64,000 nt of DNA. Origin: JAHWKV01 sp040905365 (GTDB lineage Bacteria; Actinomycetota; CADDZG01; JAHWKV01). Every line of letters starts with the position of its first letter. The stretch's first letter is position 1. The notes below the pieces were generated by a model. The model did no database searches and was not told the DNA's origin. It saw only the letters and a program-made list of their open reading frames with translations. Shown here piece after piece: positions 52,919-61,982 of the stretch. The position numbers and the translations under genes were made by a program. The stretch lies in contig JBBDRQ010000034.1 in NCBI GenBank assembly GCA_040905365.1, forward strand, positions 72,558-136,557, given 5' to 3'.

Positions 52919-53323
52919 ATGCCCAGGGAATGCGGTTCATGGCACGCTCGACACGAGCGTAGACCAGGTAAGGAGCCCTTGCTTACCGTTACCGGCGAGT
53001 GCCGTTTGCCGGCAACTTTCCGCAGCGTACTGGAAAAGCGTGAGCCGCAGGGCGATGACCCGTCGCAGTTGATCCTGGATCTAGTGATATCCAACCCCTC
53101 CGGATTCGGCCACATGGACAGCGAAGGCCGCTGCACGCTCAACGTGTCGTTCAAGATGCAAACCGACAAGGAGTACGACAGCGTCCTGATCGTCGACCGC
53201 AACTCCGAAGAAGAGGGAGGCGAGAGCTGGGAGGTGCCGGTGCGGGTGCTTGTCCAGGAGGTAGCGGCAGCCCCCGTCAAAGGCACCAAATGGTCGGCGC
53301 TGCCGCGCGACTACACCAAATAG
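52919..53323 (+). CDS. Hypothetical soluble protein
   Basis: 134 aa, not recognised. Predicted beta-rich with conserved-looking segments LLTVTGECRLPATF, LVISNPSGFGHMDSEGRCTLNVSF and SWEVPVRVLVQEV. ATG 52919 with AAGGAG 5 nt upstream. Divergent from recN and 42 bp before a DUF1059 gene; probably an operon. Confidence 0.65.
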   Translation: MPRECGSWHARHERRPGKEPLLTVTGECRLPATFRSVLEKREPQGDDPSQLILDLVISNPSGFGHMDSEGRCTLNVSFKMQTDKEYDSVLIVDRNSEEEGGESWEVPVRVLVQEVAAAPVKGTKWSALPRDYTK

Positions 53324-53365
53324 ACGGACCTTCGCTCATATCAGGCAAGTCGTAAAGGAGGGACC

Positions 53366-53578
53366 ATGCTTCAATTCCGGTGCGTCGACGTCGGCGCCGA
53401 CTGCAAGGGTCACTTCACCGCAGAAACGACCGAAGACCTAATAAAGCAGGTCTCAGAACACCTGCAGACCGCGCACAGGGTCAAGACCCCCACGCAAACG
53501 ATCATGAAGTACTTCACCAAGATGGCGAGTCAGGATTCCGGCCGACCCTCTATCGACGCCACTTCTCCGCCAAGCTGA
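53366..53578 (+). CDS. DUF1059 protein
   Basis: 70 aa. CVDVGADCKGHFTAETTEDLIKQVSEHLQTAH matches DUF1059 small proteins with a conserved Cys pair. AGGAGG site, ATG 53366. Its last 29 bp overlap the 3' end of the convergent GlmS-like gene. The C-terminal ~20 residues are a low-complexity addition. Confidence 0.85.
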   Translation: MLQFRCVDVGADCKGHFTAETTEDLIKQVSEHLQTAHRVKTPTQTIMKYFTKMASQDSGRPSIDATSPPS

Positions 53579-56500
53579 GCACCGGCTCCACCAGCAACTC
53601 AGGCATCGCCAGTTCCCCCAAGCGCTCCTCGGAGAACTGTTCCTCGGTCTCAGTTACCGCGGCAATCAGAGCCTCGAGCCGGGCGGATTTGTAGCCGGCC
53701 AACACCTCGCGGGCCACAACAGCCGGCAAGCGGTCGACGAATTTCACGTGCAGCAGCGTCAGTCCCTGCGCTTCGTCGCCCTTGCGCTCCGGTATGAGTA
53801 TCACCGGGCGGTTGTCACTGCGCCCGATGGTGACCTCCACCTCCGCCTTCTCGAGTGCGGCCCGCTTGGTGCCCCTTAGCCGTGGGTCGGTTTCCGTGCG
53901 CGAGCGCACTTTGGCCGCAATCCCCTGCTGCTCCAGCACGTGGATGGTCGCCGACTGTGAGGAGGGGTCGCCCTGGATCCCGTAGCGCGTGTAGCCGACC
54001 ACCTCCTGAACCGCCGGATCCAGCGCAGCAAGGGCCCGCAGTGCCCGATAGCCGAGCTGTTCGGTGCGCGGGCCCAAAGCCATAACCCGCTTCACCAGCG
54101 GCACACCGAACAAGCCGTCCTCAGAGCGGGAAATGCCCACCGTGACCGTCTTGGCCTGATGCTTGACGGCGTCGATCGACCGAGTCAGGTCGTCGATGAT
54201 AAACGTCAACAGGCCGACGAACTCGTCGAGAAATACCTTGGGGCTCACACCCGACCCGCGCTCGAGTTCGTACACCTCGAAAGGGATCTCCCCGATCGCG
54301 CAACGCAGAAGAAGACCCAGGCGCATCGCCTTTCCGAGGCTGATCACGCCGTCGCAAGCCCCGTCGTTCACCGAATCCAAAAACGAGCTGGCGAACGGCT
54401 CTATTCGCTCGGGCAGTGAAGCCACGATCGACGCCGCGCTCAATCCGGCACCGGCTAGCTCCTGCACCTCGACGCGAATTTGACGCAAAGGCAAAGCGAG
54501 TGCGTCGATAGCCAGGGCGGCTTCGTAACCGAACAGATGACCGACCATGGCCGAGAGGATGAAGTCGAGCTTCGGGTGGACCTCGGGCACGCTAATCGTA
54601 TCGGCGTGATCAAACCGATCCTGTCCATCGGAAGCGATGACGATCGGGGCAGCCTTGTGCGCCCTGTATATGGCGACCTCCCTTTGGACGTCCTCCGCCA
54701 TAGCTCCGTTGATGCCCGCAGCGCACACGAGTATCAGCGGCTCCGCCGACAGGTCTATGTGTTTTTTGTCCTCGGTACTGTCGCAGGCCACGGACTTGTA
54801 ACAAAGCTCCGAGAGCTTGATCCGCACCTCAGCGGCCGCTATCTTGTTGTCGCCGTTACCCACCACCGCCCAGTGGCGCCTGCGCGATGCGTGTCGAGAC
54901 GCGACAGCCGAAATCAGCTCCCTTCGGTCGAGCACCTGCTCCATAGCCACAGGCAGCCGCTCCAAAGCTTCCAGCAACCCCTCGCCCTCGGCATCCAGCG
55001 AACCGGCCGCGTCGGCGATAGCCAGCCCCAACAAGAAACCGGCCGCCACCTGCGCATAGAAAGCCTTAGTGGATGCGACACTCATCTCCACGTCGCGACC
55101 GTCGGAGGTGTGCAGGACGCCGTCGACCTTCTCACCAAGCTCGGTGTTACGCCGGTTGACTATGGCCAGCACCGATGCGCCCCTACCCTTTACAAGATCG
55201 ACGGTTCGGTTGGTGTCTGTGGTGGTACCCGACTGGCTAACCGCTATTACCAACGTGTCGCTCATGTCGTCGCGCAACGAGAATCCGCTGAACTCCGATG
55301 CCGTGAGCGCCGAAACCGCCACTCCCTGCGCCTCCAAGGCGCCGGCGACCGCAGCCGCCACCGCCTGACCAGCCACGGCCGCGGTACCCTGACCGATAAC
55401 CACCGCCTTACTAAACGCCCGGTCTGCCAACTTCCGCTTGATGATCTCGGGTAGCGCCCCCGAGCCGAGACGCACCCGCTTGTGGCCGTCTTCCTCCACG
55501 ATGCGCCCGCGCAGGGTATTGCAAAAGGAGGTGGGCGATTCGGAGATCTCCTTGAGGAGGAAATGCGCGAAACCCTGGCGGTCAATATCACGGGTGGTGA
55601 TCTGAGGCACCGCCACGTCCTCCTTGGTTACGGACCGCCGGCCCCAGTCGTACCCCCTGCGGTCCACCCCTTCCAGCGAACCGGCCTCCTCGCCGTCGAG
55701 GAACACCAGACGCCCCGTCGTAGCATCCCCGTCCATCCTCAGGTAACGGTCCGCGTCCTCAACTACCCCATACGGCTCGCTCGCCACCACGAAAGAGTCC
55801 TCGGCCATGCCTATGTACAGCGCTTGACCGCTCCCCCTGACCGCCAGCATCAGCCCTTCCGGCTCCTCGGCGCAGTTGGCTACGATCGCCATCGAGCCTT
55901 CGAGCTCATTAACGCAGCCGGCGAAGGCTCGCTTGGGATCCTCACCCCCGGCCACACGCCGCGCGGTCATCACAGGAATCACTTTGGCGTCGGTGGTAAC
56001 CATGTCCGGAAACCGCAGCTTATGTCGGTCCACCAGCGACGCGTAGTTGTCGATGTCCCCGTTCAACACCCCCACAACGTGCGGCCACCCCTCGGGGCTG
56101 TCCTCCTCGAGACCGTCCAAAGGGTGAGCGTTCGGTTCCGAGACCGTTCCCACGCTGGCCCAGCGCGTATGACCGAGCACCGTCGCATAGGCCGATCCGC
56201 CAAGCGCCATCCTCAGCAGATCGTCGCCCGCGATGCTTTTCCTAATGGCGGCTACGTTGTCGCCCAGTTCACCAATCTCAGCCGCTGCCTTGTAAACGAA
56301 GCCCGCATACTTAGTTCCGCAGCGTAGGGCTCCGGACTTAAACAAGCCGTCACTCCACCGCGGCGCGGCCAAAGCCTGCACCTCCGGGTCCCGCCAATCC
56401 AGGCCGTGATTAAACACCATCACGTGGACGCCGGCCGAATCCCGTCCCCGCACCTCCATGCGATCCAAGGCCGACAGTGCCGCTTGAATTGACGTATACG

Positions 56501-56948
56501 CTTCAATCGCCGCGCGTCCGGTATTGCTGCCGCACAGATCGCAAACTGCCAAGCCCGTCCGCAGGCGATCTCGGTCAATAGCCCACAGCAAGTCCCGCAC
56601 GGCGACGAAGCGCACCCTCACGCGTTCCAACGTCTCGGGTGCAATCTCGTGCGCGCTGCCGTAGAGACTGCGGTCCAAGTGATCCACGGTAGCTCCCAGC
56701 AGATCCGTCCGCTTGGAGATCTGTTCAGGTAAATCGGGGTCCTTGATCAACGCTAGTGCCCCGGCGGCGCCCCTTAGAAGATCGTTGGCCACACCCAATC
56801 GACTGCAAGCCTCGGCCAGCCTCGACTCCAGATCCGCGTCTGCGGGGAGCAAGCTTCTGTGCGCTGCCTCCAGCTCACCCAGCAGCTGGCCGGCTGACGG
56901 CGGCGGTCTGCGATTGGGCCGGCGTACTACCGCGACTATTCCACACAC
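53550..56948 (-). CDS. Giant GlmS-like protein (Ntn amidotransferase plus two SIS domains, with extensions)
   Basis: 1132 aa against ~610 for GlmS. The GTG at 56948 makes Cys2 (MCGIVAVV) the N-terminal nucleophile after Met removal. The matching GlmS motif RGxDSAG, normally near residue 27, is here at ~167 (VRGRDSAG), so ~140 residues including a CDLCG motif are inserted inside the amidotransferase domain. Later motifs HTRWASVG, NAHPL, NGDIDNY belong to that domain. SIS1 has SQSGTTTDT (~571-579), and SIS2 (~690-840) has ELCYKSVACDSTEDKKHIDL. The usual C-terminal DQPRNLAKSVTVE is missing and replaced by ~280 residues. It may make an aminosugar other than glucosamine 6-phosphate. Confidence 0.8.
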   Translation of the reverse strand: MCGIVAVVRRPNRRPPPSAGQLLGELEAAHRSLLPADADLESRLAEACSRLGVANDLLRGAAGALALIKDPDLPEQISKRTDLLGATVDHLDRSLYGSAHEIAPETLERVRVRFVAVRDLLWAIDRDRLRTGLAVCDLCGSNTGRAAIEAYTSIQAALSALDRMEVRGRDSAGVHVMVFNHGLDWRDPEVQALAAPRWSDGLFKSGALRCGTKYAGFVYKAAAEIGELGDNVAAIRKSIAGDDLLRMALGGSAYATVLGHTRWASVGTVSEPNAHPLDGLEEDSPEGWPHVVGVLNGDIDNYASLVDRHKLRFPDMVTTDAKVIPVMTARRVAGGEDPKRAFAGCVNELEGSMAIVANCAEEPEGLMLAVRGSGQALYIGMAEDSFVVASEPYGVVEDADRYLRMDGDATTGRLVFLDGEEAGSLEGVDRRGYDWGRRSVTKEDVAVPQITTRDIDRQGFAHFLLKEISESPTSFCNTLRGRIVEEDGHKRVRLGSGALPEIIKRKLADRAFSKAVVIGQGTAAVAGQAVAAAVAGALEAQGVAVSALTASEFSGFSLRDDMSDTLVIAVSQSGTTTDTNRTVDLVKGRGASVLAIVNRRNTELGEKVDGVLHTSDGRDVEMSVASTKAFYAQVAAGFLLGLAIADAAGSLDAEGEGLLEALERLPVAMEQVLDRRELISAVASRHASRRRHWAVVGNGDNKIAAAEVRIKLSELCYKSVACDSTEDKKHIDLSAEPLILVCAAGINGAMAEDVQREVAIYRAHKAAPIVIASDGQDRFDHADTISVPEVHPKLDFILSAMVGHLFGYEAALAIDALALPLRQIRVEVQELAGAGLSAASIVASLPERIEPFASSFLDSVNDGACDGVISLGKAMRLGLLLRCAIGEIPFEVYELERGSGVSPKVFLDEFVGLLTFIIDDLTRSIDAVKHQAKTVTVGISRSEDGLFGVPLVKRVMALGPRTEQLGYRALRALAALDPAVQEVVGYTRYGIQGDPSSQSATIHVLEQQGIAAKVRSRTETDPRLRGTKRAALEKAEVEVTIGRSDNRPVILIPERKGDEAQGLTLLHVKFVDRLPAVVAREVLAGYKSARLEALIAAVTETEEQFSEERLGELAMPELLVEPVLSLAEKWRR

Positions 56949-57002
56949 CAGCAAATCGTACCGCGACGGCGGGAGGATGCCGGTCGGTAGCTTAAGCGCC
57001 CT

Positions 57003-57989
57003 CTACCTCAGCGCCGCCCGCGGCAGATCCGGTCCCGCCGGACTCTTCCCGTCCCCGCCCAAGGTAAGGATCTCCACCCCGCCCTCGGTCACGATTACCG
57101 TGTGCTCAAACTGTGCCGTAGGAAGCAGATCGTCGGTGACCACGGTCCAGCGATCGTCCCAAACGTGGTGGCGCGGGGTTCCCGTTGTGATCATCGGCTC
57201 TACGGTGAACGTCATTCCCGGCTCCAGGATCGCTCGATCGTTGGAGTTGATGGCGTGGTTGACGTGAGGAGCCGCATGGAAGACTCTACCGATTCCGTGG
57301 CCCCCGTAGTCGAGCACCACGCCCAAGCCGTGGGCAACCGCGAAGGGCTCTATAGCCTCGGCTATCACCCGGATCGACTTGCCCGGCTCTACCGCGGCGA
57401 TACCAGTCAGCGTCGCCTCACGGGTTAGGCGCACCAGGCTTTCCAGCTGGGGGTTGAGCTCGCCCACCGCAAAGGTCGCCGACGTGTCACCGTGCATGCC
57501 CTCGATGTAGGCGGTGACGTCGATATTCACGATGTCACCCTCCTGCAGCGGGCGGTCATCCGGGATCCCGTGACACACCACCTCGTTAACCGAAGTACAG
57601 ATCGACTTGGGGAACCCGCGGTACCCGAGAGTACTCGGATAGGCGCCGCGGCTGATGTACTCCTCGTGCGCAATGCGGTCCAACTCGTCGGTCGTCACGC
57701 CCGGAGCGACGGCTTCGCCGGCGGTGCGAAGTATCTCCGAGGCCGTCCGGCAAGCTACCCGTAGCCGCTCGAGAGCTTCCCCCGAATGGATCTGATACTC
57801 ACCGGTGGGCAGCGCGGCCGGGCCGTCCACGTAGTCGGGACGCTCGATCGTGTCGGGAACCGGCCTTGTCTCTGACACCTGACCCGGCTCTACGGGCCTG
57901 CGGCGCAGGCGGCGCTGGTCACCATGACAACGCTTGAACTTCTTTGCCGAGCCGCACCAGCACGGCGCGTTCGCCTTCAAACGCTTCAC
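57003..57989 (-). CDS. map: Methionine aminopeptidase, type I, with N-terminal SEC-C zinc motif
   Basis: 328 aa. SEC-C motif at the start (NAPCWCGSAKKFKRCH), a linker, and the pita-bread fold: HGIPDDRPLQEGDIVNIDVTAYIEGMHGDTS (Asp ligands), GHGIGRVFHAAP (His), TVEPMI (Glu) and FEHTVIVTEGG (Glu). Removes initiator Met. The GTG 57989 start overlaps the upstream small gene by GTGA; the longer frame to 58127 is overlap noise. Confidence 0.94.
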   Translation of the reverse strand: MKRLKANAPCWCGSAKKFKRCHGDQRRLRRRPVEPGQVSETRPVPDTIERPDYVDGPAALPTGEYQIHSGEALERLRVACRTASEILRTAGEAVAPGVTTDELDRIAHEEYISRGAYPSTLGYRGFPKSICTSVNEVVCHGIPDDRPLQEGDIVNIDVTAYIEGMHGDTSATFAVGELNPQLESLVRLTREATLTGIAAVEPGKSIRVIAEAIEPFAVAHGLGVVLDYGGHGIGRVFHAAPHVNHAINSNDRAILEPGMTFTVEPMITTGTPRHHVWDDRWTVVTDDLLPTAQFEHTVIVTEGGVEILTLGGDGKSPAGPDLPRAALR

Positions 57990-58285
57990 GAAACCCGCGA
58001 GGGAACGCCGCGCACTACCTTGTTCCAGCACCCGGGGTGATAGTGGCGCCGCTCGTCCGGCCGTCCATCGGGCACCGAAACCAGATGGGATTGGCCGGCA
58101 GGAATCGTCCCCTGACAGTACGGACACCGGTAAGATTTGTCCTTACCGGTGCTTCTGCGGACTGCGTACCCTTCAAGCCGAGCCCCGGAGGGGCCGAGCA
58201 GACGCTCCGACATCACGGCGATCTCCTCGCTGGTGTCCAGCCGAGATGACGAACCTTTGGGTGATTTGCGCGTCCTGCGGGGCAT
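57986..58285 (-). CDS. Small zinc-ribbon protein
   Basis: 99 aa. Basic N-terminus, then CPYCQGTIPAGQSHLV ... HYHPGCW, a Cys/His zinc-binding pattern. Similar genes stand before map in other actinobacteria (from memory). ATG 58285; its stop overlaps the map start by 4 bp, so co-translated. Confidence 0.72.
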   Translation of the reverse strand: MPRRTRKSPKGSSSRLDTSEEIAVMSERLLGPSGARLEGYAVRRSTGKDKSYRCPYCQGTIPAGQSHLVSVPDGRPDERRHYHPGCWNKVVRGVPSRVS

Positions 58286-58354
58286 GGGTGTCCTCACTTA
58301 CGACTTACGCCGACCTTACTTCGATCCGGCAACCCAACCATACTAAAGGCAAGC

Positions 58355-58696
58355 TCACTCTCCCGATCCGCTTCCGGCTAGTACTGCCACCACGTCGACC
58401 CAGGGGACCAGGCCCCCGCACGTCGGACACACCGACGCGTCCTTTTGCACGTCGATGAACGCCACGCCCCGCGGCGCCAGCTGCTCCCTTAGGTGCTCGA
58501 CCAAATCCGGCGTCTGTTCGGATTCCCCATCGGGAAGCCAGCCGTTTCCTGCCATCCAACGCTCCAGGTCCTCGGCCTCCAGCGTGAGGGATTGCTCGAG
58601 GACCGGAAGGACCCAAGACGCGGGGATCCAAAACTGGATGACCTGGCCACAGCGGTGGCGAATCCCGATCATGACGGACTTACTTGCTTCGGTCAC
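58355..58696 (-). CDS. Hypothetical protein with terminal CPTCGG motif
   Basis: 113 aa, not recognised. N-terminal beta region with RHRCGQVIQFWIP, an acidic helix (LEAEDLERWMAG) and a single CPTCGG near the C-terminus that could pair with the N-terminal Cys for metal. GTG start at 58696; a TATATA lies about 13 nt upstream, so the transcript may be leaderless. ATG 58672 is an alternative start. Confidence 0.6.
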   Translation of the reverse strand: MTEASKSVMIGIRHRCGQVIQFWIPASWVLPVLEQSLTLEAEDLERWMAGNGWLPDGESEQTPDLVEHLREQLAPRGVAFIDVQKDASVCPTCGGLVPWVDVVAVLAGSGSGE

Positions 58697-58870
58697 AGCT
58701 GCGGGGGTATATACACCCGGCAGGCCGGATTGCGTCGAGCCTCAAAGTGATACATGGGACCATGGTCCCAGCGATTGAGCGTCTCCGCCAAGCGCAGCGG
58801 TGACGCTGCGTTGGACGGCGACGCCGAATCCACAAGTCCGTTTATCCGAACCGAACTTTAGGAGGTCTCC

Positions 58871-59449
58871 ATGGTTTTCGTAACGTCGACGATGCTTCCG
58901 CTGAGCAGCGAAATGCCCGCCTTTCAATTGCCCGACCCGTCGGGGAGACTCGTCTCCAGTGAAAGCTTGCAGGGAGCACCGGCAACGCTGGTGATGTTCA
59001 TATGCAACCACTGCCCCTACGTCAAACACATTAAGCCGAAGCTTGCCGAGGTCACCAAGGAGCTGACCGAACGCGGCGTTGCGGTTGTAGGAATCAACAG
59101 CAACGATCCCGAGAGCCACCCAGATGACGCGCCGCCGGCGATGGCTGAGGAGATCAATAGGTACGGCTACTCCTTCCCTTACCTGGTAGACGACACTCAG
59201 CAGGTGGCCAAGGCTTTTCGGGCGGCCTGCACGCCCGACTTTTTCCTGTTCGACGTCGACCACAAGCTCGCGTATCGGGGGCAATTCGACGACAGCCGTC
59301 CGAAAAACGACCTACCGGTCACCGGCTCAGACCTGATGAATGCCGTAGGGGCCCTACTCGAGGGCAAACCGGCACCCGAAGATCAAAAACCCAGTATCGG
59401 ATGCAACATCAAATGGAAGCCGGGTAACGAGCCCGAATATTTTGGATAG
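58871..59449 (+). CDS. Thioredoxin-like (AhpC/TSA) protein
   Basis: 192 aa. Redoxin fold with CNHCPYVKH (Cys45, Cys48), VVGINSND, TPDFFLFDVDHKLAYRGQFDD and the C-terminal SIGCNIKWK typical of this cytoplasmic subfamily. Thiol-disulfide or peroxide reduction is likely. Strong ribosome site GGAGGT, ATG 58871. Divergent from the preceding small gene and followed by repeat copy 1. Confidence 0.92.
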   Translation: MVFVTSTMLPLSSEMPAFQLPDPSGRLVSSESLQGAPATLVMFICNHCPYVKHIKPKLAEVTKELTERGVAVVGINSNDPESHPDDAPPAMAEEINRYGYSFPYLVDDTQQVAKAFRAACTPDFFLFDVDHKLAYRGQFDDSRPKNDLPVTGSDLMNAVGALLEGKPAPEDQKPSIGCNIKWKPGNEPEYFG

Positions 59450-59521
59450 CCGAGGCTGACACCCGGTCCGGCGGTTAACAAGAGCGCTCAAGTGCCGGCC
59501 CCGCCCCACTGGGCCCGGATA

Positions 59522-59686
59522 CTAGTGTCGTGACCACTAACGTTTGCGAGGTTTGGAGCGCGTGAGGTGTTTCCTGGCAAGGCCGCACTGAGCGCCGCTA
59601 GCTTCGCCCTAACGGTGCGAGGGAGAACGCAGCCAGGGGCAGCTCACGCCGCCAAACGCCCCGAAGGTTGGTGGTCACGGCACTAG
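59522..59686 (-). repeat. Structured repeat, copy 1
   Basis: 165-bp imperfect palindrome bounded by CTAG on both sides. Outer helix TGTCGTGACCAC with GTGGTCACGGCA; then GTTTGG.(..)GCGTGAG with CTCACGC(..)CCAAAC; then CTGGC/GCCAG and CGCAC/GTGCG. Closely similar to copy 2 (61983-62149). On the minus strand it starts with the TAG stop of the SDR gene and lies between convergent genes. Could be a 3' UTR RNA, REP-like terminator or MITE. Confidence 0.85.
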
Positions 59687-60411
59687 ACGAGGGCGAGCTT
59701 TCGCAGATCGACGACGCTGCCGTTGTCCAGCCCCTGTCCTAGAACGCCCCACATCTTCTCGGCGGCTTCCTCCGGGGGCGTCAGCTTGCCCGCCGCGTGC
59801 AGGTCCACGAACTTCTGCCGGTTCGGAAAGTCGCGCGCATCGGTCTCACGGAGCGTCTTTTGCATACCCGTATCCACGGTACCCGGCGCTATCGACACGA
59901 TTTTGACGCCACCCCGCAGGTCCTGCTCGGCTCCTGCATCGCGCACCCACTGGTCCATCGCGGCCTTCGATGCTCCATACGAAGCCCACCCCGGGTAGAC
60001 GCTCTGAGCTGCTCCCGAACTCATCATCATCAGATGGCGCTCGGCGTTGACTGAGCGAGCCGCCTTGAGAAACATGTGACCCAGCACCTGCGGCGCCGCG
60101 CTGTTGAGGACCACGCTGCGGGCGTATGCATCGGTGTCCACCTCGCCCGCGAAGCCGATAGACTCCACATCGCCCGCCGCCTGGATGAACACAACCCGGT
60201 CACCCTCGAAGTGGGCCAGCTCCTCGGCAAACGAGAGGCCGACCTTGCTCCAAGCCGACGGATCGGACAGATCCGCTTCAACGTGTTCGATGCCCACGGG
60301 CGGTCGCCGGGAGATGCCGATGATCCGCGCATCCTTCCACGGCACCGTCTGCGCCAAAGCGGCACCGATGCCTGAGGAAGCTCCAGTGATCCAAATAAGA
60401 GACTTAACCAT
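59683..60411 (-). CDS. Short-chain dehydrogenase/reductase
   Basis: 242 aa Rossmann fold. NAD(P) motif TGASSGIG at the N-terminus (IWITGASSGIGAAL), NNAG replaced by IQAAGDV, active Ser in MMMSSGAA, and YGASK (Tyr/Lys pair). C-terminal part resembles sepiapterin-reductase/YueD-like SDRs. The start could be ATG 60411 or 60414 right after GGAGGG. The stop is embedded in structured repeat copy 1. Confidence 0.9.
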   Translation of the reverse strand: MVKSLIWITGASSGIGAALAQTVPWKDARIIGISRRPPVGIEHVEADLSDPSAWSKVGLSFAEELAHFEGDRVVFIQAAGDVESIGFAGEVDTDAYARSVVLNSAAPQVLGHMFLKAARSVNAERHLMMMSSGAAQSVYPGWASYGASKAAMDQWVRDAGAEQDLRGGVKIVSIAPGTVDTGMQKTLRETDARDFPNRQKFVDLHAAGKLTPPEEAAEKMWGVLGQGLDNGSVVDLRKLALV

Positions 60412-61035
60412 CATCCCTCCAGTCGAGTTTTGCTGGACTTTTTCCCCGCAGCACGAGTCTGCGGCTCGCCGGCCCGTCATGAACCCCGGCGACTGCCGCG
60501 CTCCGCACCGGGAACGCTTCCAAAAGTGCTTATCACGATTCAGGCTACCGCAAACGACCAAGGGTCTCAGCACCCTCCACGTTGCTCGTTTCGCCGCCTA
60601 CTTCTGAAACCGAGGGCAAGGTCATCGGACCCTGACCGTGCCGATCCACTGTCTCAACGCTGCCTACTCGCTCGATCTGCATGGTCTTCGCGGCTTCAAT
60701 GATCGGCGTCTCCACTCGGCACGTAACCGCCTAGCTCGCAATCTAACTGCGCGCCGACGCTGAGCAGCGAGACTGGGAAAGCGAAATCGAGCGCCACGGC
60801 CGGCGCTCAGCTCTCCCGCGATCGGCTCCCAGGGCGCGGTCTATGCCACGCACCGGCGCGACGTGCTCCGCGCCTACCCAGCCCCAGAGCCTGATGCCTT
60901 CGACGGGCGACGCGGCTTGGGGGTCTTCACAAAGGATGACCTGGTCATCGGGTAGATCTGCGCGGTGGACCTGTGCGTACCGTTGCCCCGTTGTATAGCA
61001 AAGTACGGACGATCGAGGACAACGACGAACAAGCA
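60412..61035. other. Non-coding or unassigned stretch, ~620 bp
   Basis: No supported gene. Several frames stay open for 50-100 codons but none has recognisable motifs or a good ribosome site; one on the minus strand around 60548-60716 (VETPIIEAAKTMQIERVG...) is the least noise-like. May hold gene debris and the promoter of the SDR gene. Confidence 0.4.
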
Positions 61036-61078
61036 AAAGGCCCCCTCTAGGCCACCGACGTGACTAGAGGGGGCCTTT
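61036..61078. terminator. tRNA-Glu terminator
   Basis: 15-bp perfect stem AAAGGCCCCCTCTAG / CTAGAGGGGGCCTTT with a 13-nt loop, directly downstream of the minus-strand tRNA-Glu gene. Confidence 0.9.
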
Positions 61079-61085
61079 CCGTACG

Positions 61086-61159
61086 TACCCCCGATGGGTT
61101 TCGAACCCACGATCTCCGCCTTGAGAGGGCGGTGTCCTAGGCCGCTAGACGACGGGGGC
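61086..61159 (-). tRNA. tRNA-Glu (anticodon CTC)
   Basis: Cloverleaf: acceptor GCCCCCG/CGGGGGT with a 1:72 G-U pair and discriminator A, anticodon stem CCGCC/GGCGG with loop CTCTCAA (CTC), T arm GTGGG-TTCGAAA-CCCAT. CCA is not encoded. Followed by a strong terminator. Confidence 0.95.
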
Positions 61160-61291
61160 ATGCCCTCCGATGATAACTACACCTGCGACGGAGTGCACGG
61201 CCGAGCCGGCGCGCCTTGATCAAGTCAACGCTTCGGTGGCTGTTAAACTCTTGTCTTGCGTCGCACGGTTTGCGGTTTGTACACGTGACTG

Positions 61292-61364
61292 TGCCGGGTA
61301 GATCAATTGGCAGATCGTCTGGTTCTGGCCCAGAAGGCTCTAGGTTCGAGTCCTAGCCCGGCAG
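61292..61364 (+). tRNA. tRNA-Gln (anticodon CTG)
   Basis: Acceptor TGCCGGG/CCCGGCA with discriminator G, D stem GATC/GATC, anticodon stem TCTGG/CCAGA with loop TTCTGGC (CTG), T arm CTAGG-TTCGAGT-CCTAG. CCA not encoded. Divergent from tRNA-Glu across a 132-bp spacer. Confidence 0.95.
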
Positions 61365-61482
61365 CTGTTTCCGCCTCACGGCGGCGCTCAAACTCGGGAG
61401 GCTCAACATCGGTACCAACAAGCCAACCATTCAACGAACCCTTCCGGCCGACCCGGACGTCCGGTCGAGTGAGTCATATTTT

Positions 61483-61962
61483 TTGACCGAGACCCAAGAG
61501 CAAGGCGTTCAACCGAGCCGCTTCCTGCTACACGTCGGCCTACTCCCGGCACCGGCACACATCGCGGCCGCTATGGGGGTCGAGGAGGGCGTGGAACTGT
61601 TGGTACGCAGCCGGCTGATGTGCGTGGATTCCACGCCGGTGCGAATCTCCAACAGCTACTTCCTGCCGACCGGGCCCGAGGCCGAGACCCTGTCAGCGTC
61701 CGAGTTCATCCCCGACGGGCTGCAGGTGCTCTTCGAGCGCGCCGGCCGAGTTTTCGGCCGCTGCAACGAGACCCTGCGCAGCCGTATGCCCACCCAACGG
61801 GAGCGGGAACTGCTTAACCTGGACTCCGGCGTCCCGGTGGTCCGGATCGTCCGGACCTCCTACGCAGCCGACGGCCAGCCCGTACACACCCTGGAGTCAA
61901 TCTGCTCCGGTGACTCCCACACCTTCTCGATCACCCCCGCTAAACACGACCGGGCGTTCTAA
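61483..61962 (+). CDS. UTRA domain protein without DNA-binding domain
   Basis: 159 aa. The UTRA/chorismate-lyase-like fold of GntR/HutC regulators: LLVRSRLMCVDSTPVRISNSYFLP, LERAGRVFGRCNETLRSRMPTQRERELLNLDSGVPVVRIVRTSYAADGQPVH. The normal N-terminal winged helix (~70 residues) is absent: the frame is open upstream into the tRNA-Gln gene, but no start codon lies there. TTG start at 61483 is the first usable one. It may be a truncated GntR regulator or a stand-alone ligand-binding protein. Confidence 0.75.
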   Translation: MTETQEQGVQPSRFLLHVGLLPAPAHIAAAMGVEEGVELLVRSRLMCVDSTPVRISNSYFLPTGPEAETLSASEFIPDGLQVLFERAGRVFGRCNETLRSRMPTQRERELLNLDSGVPVVRIVRTSYAADGQPVHTLESICSGDSHTFSITPAKHDRAF

Positions 61963-61982
61963 AACAAAGCGTGCCGTAGGCC

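Noticed and set aside
60743..61036. 97-aa minus-strand gene
   Set aside because: Arg/Ser-rich composition, no ribosome site, no motif, and it runs up to the tRNA terminator.
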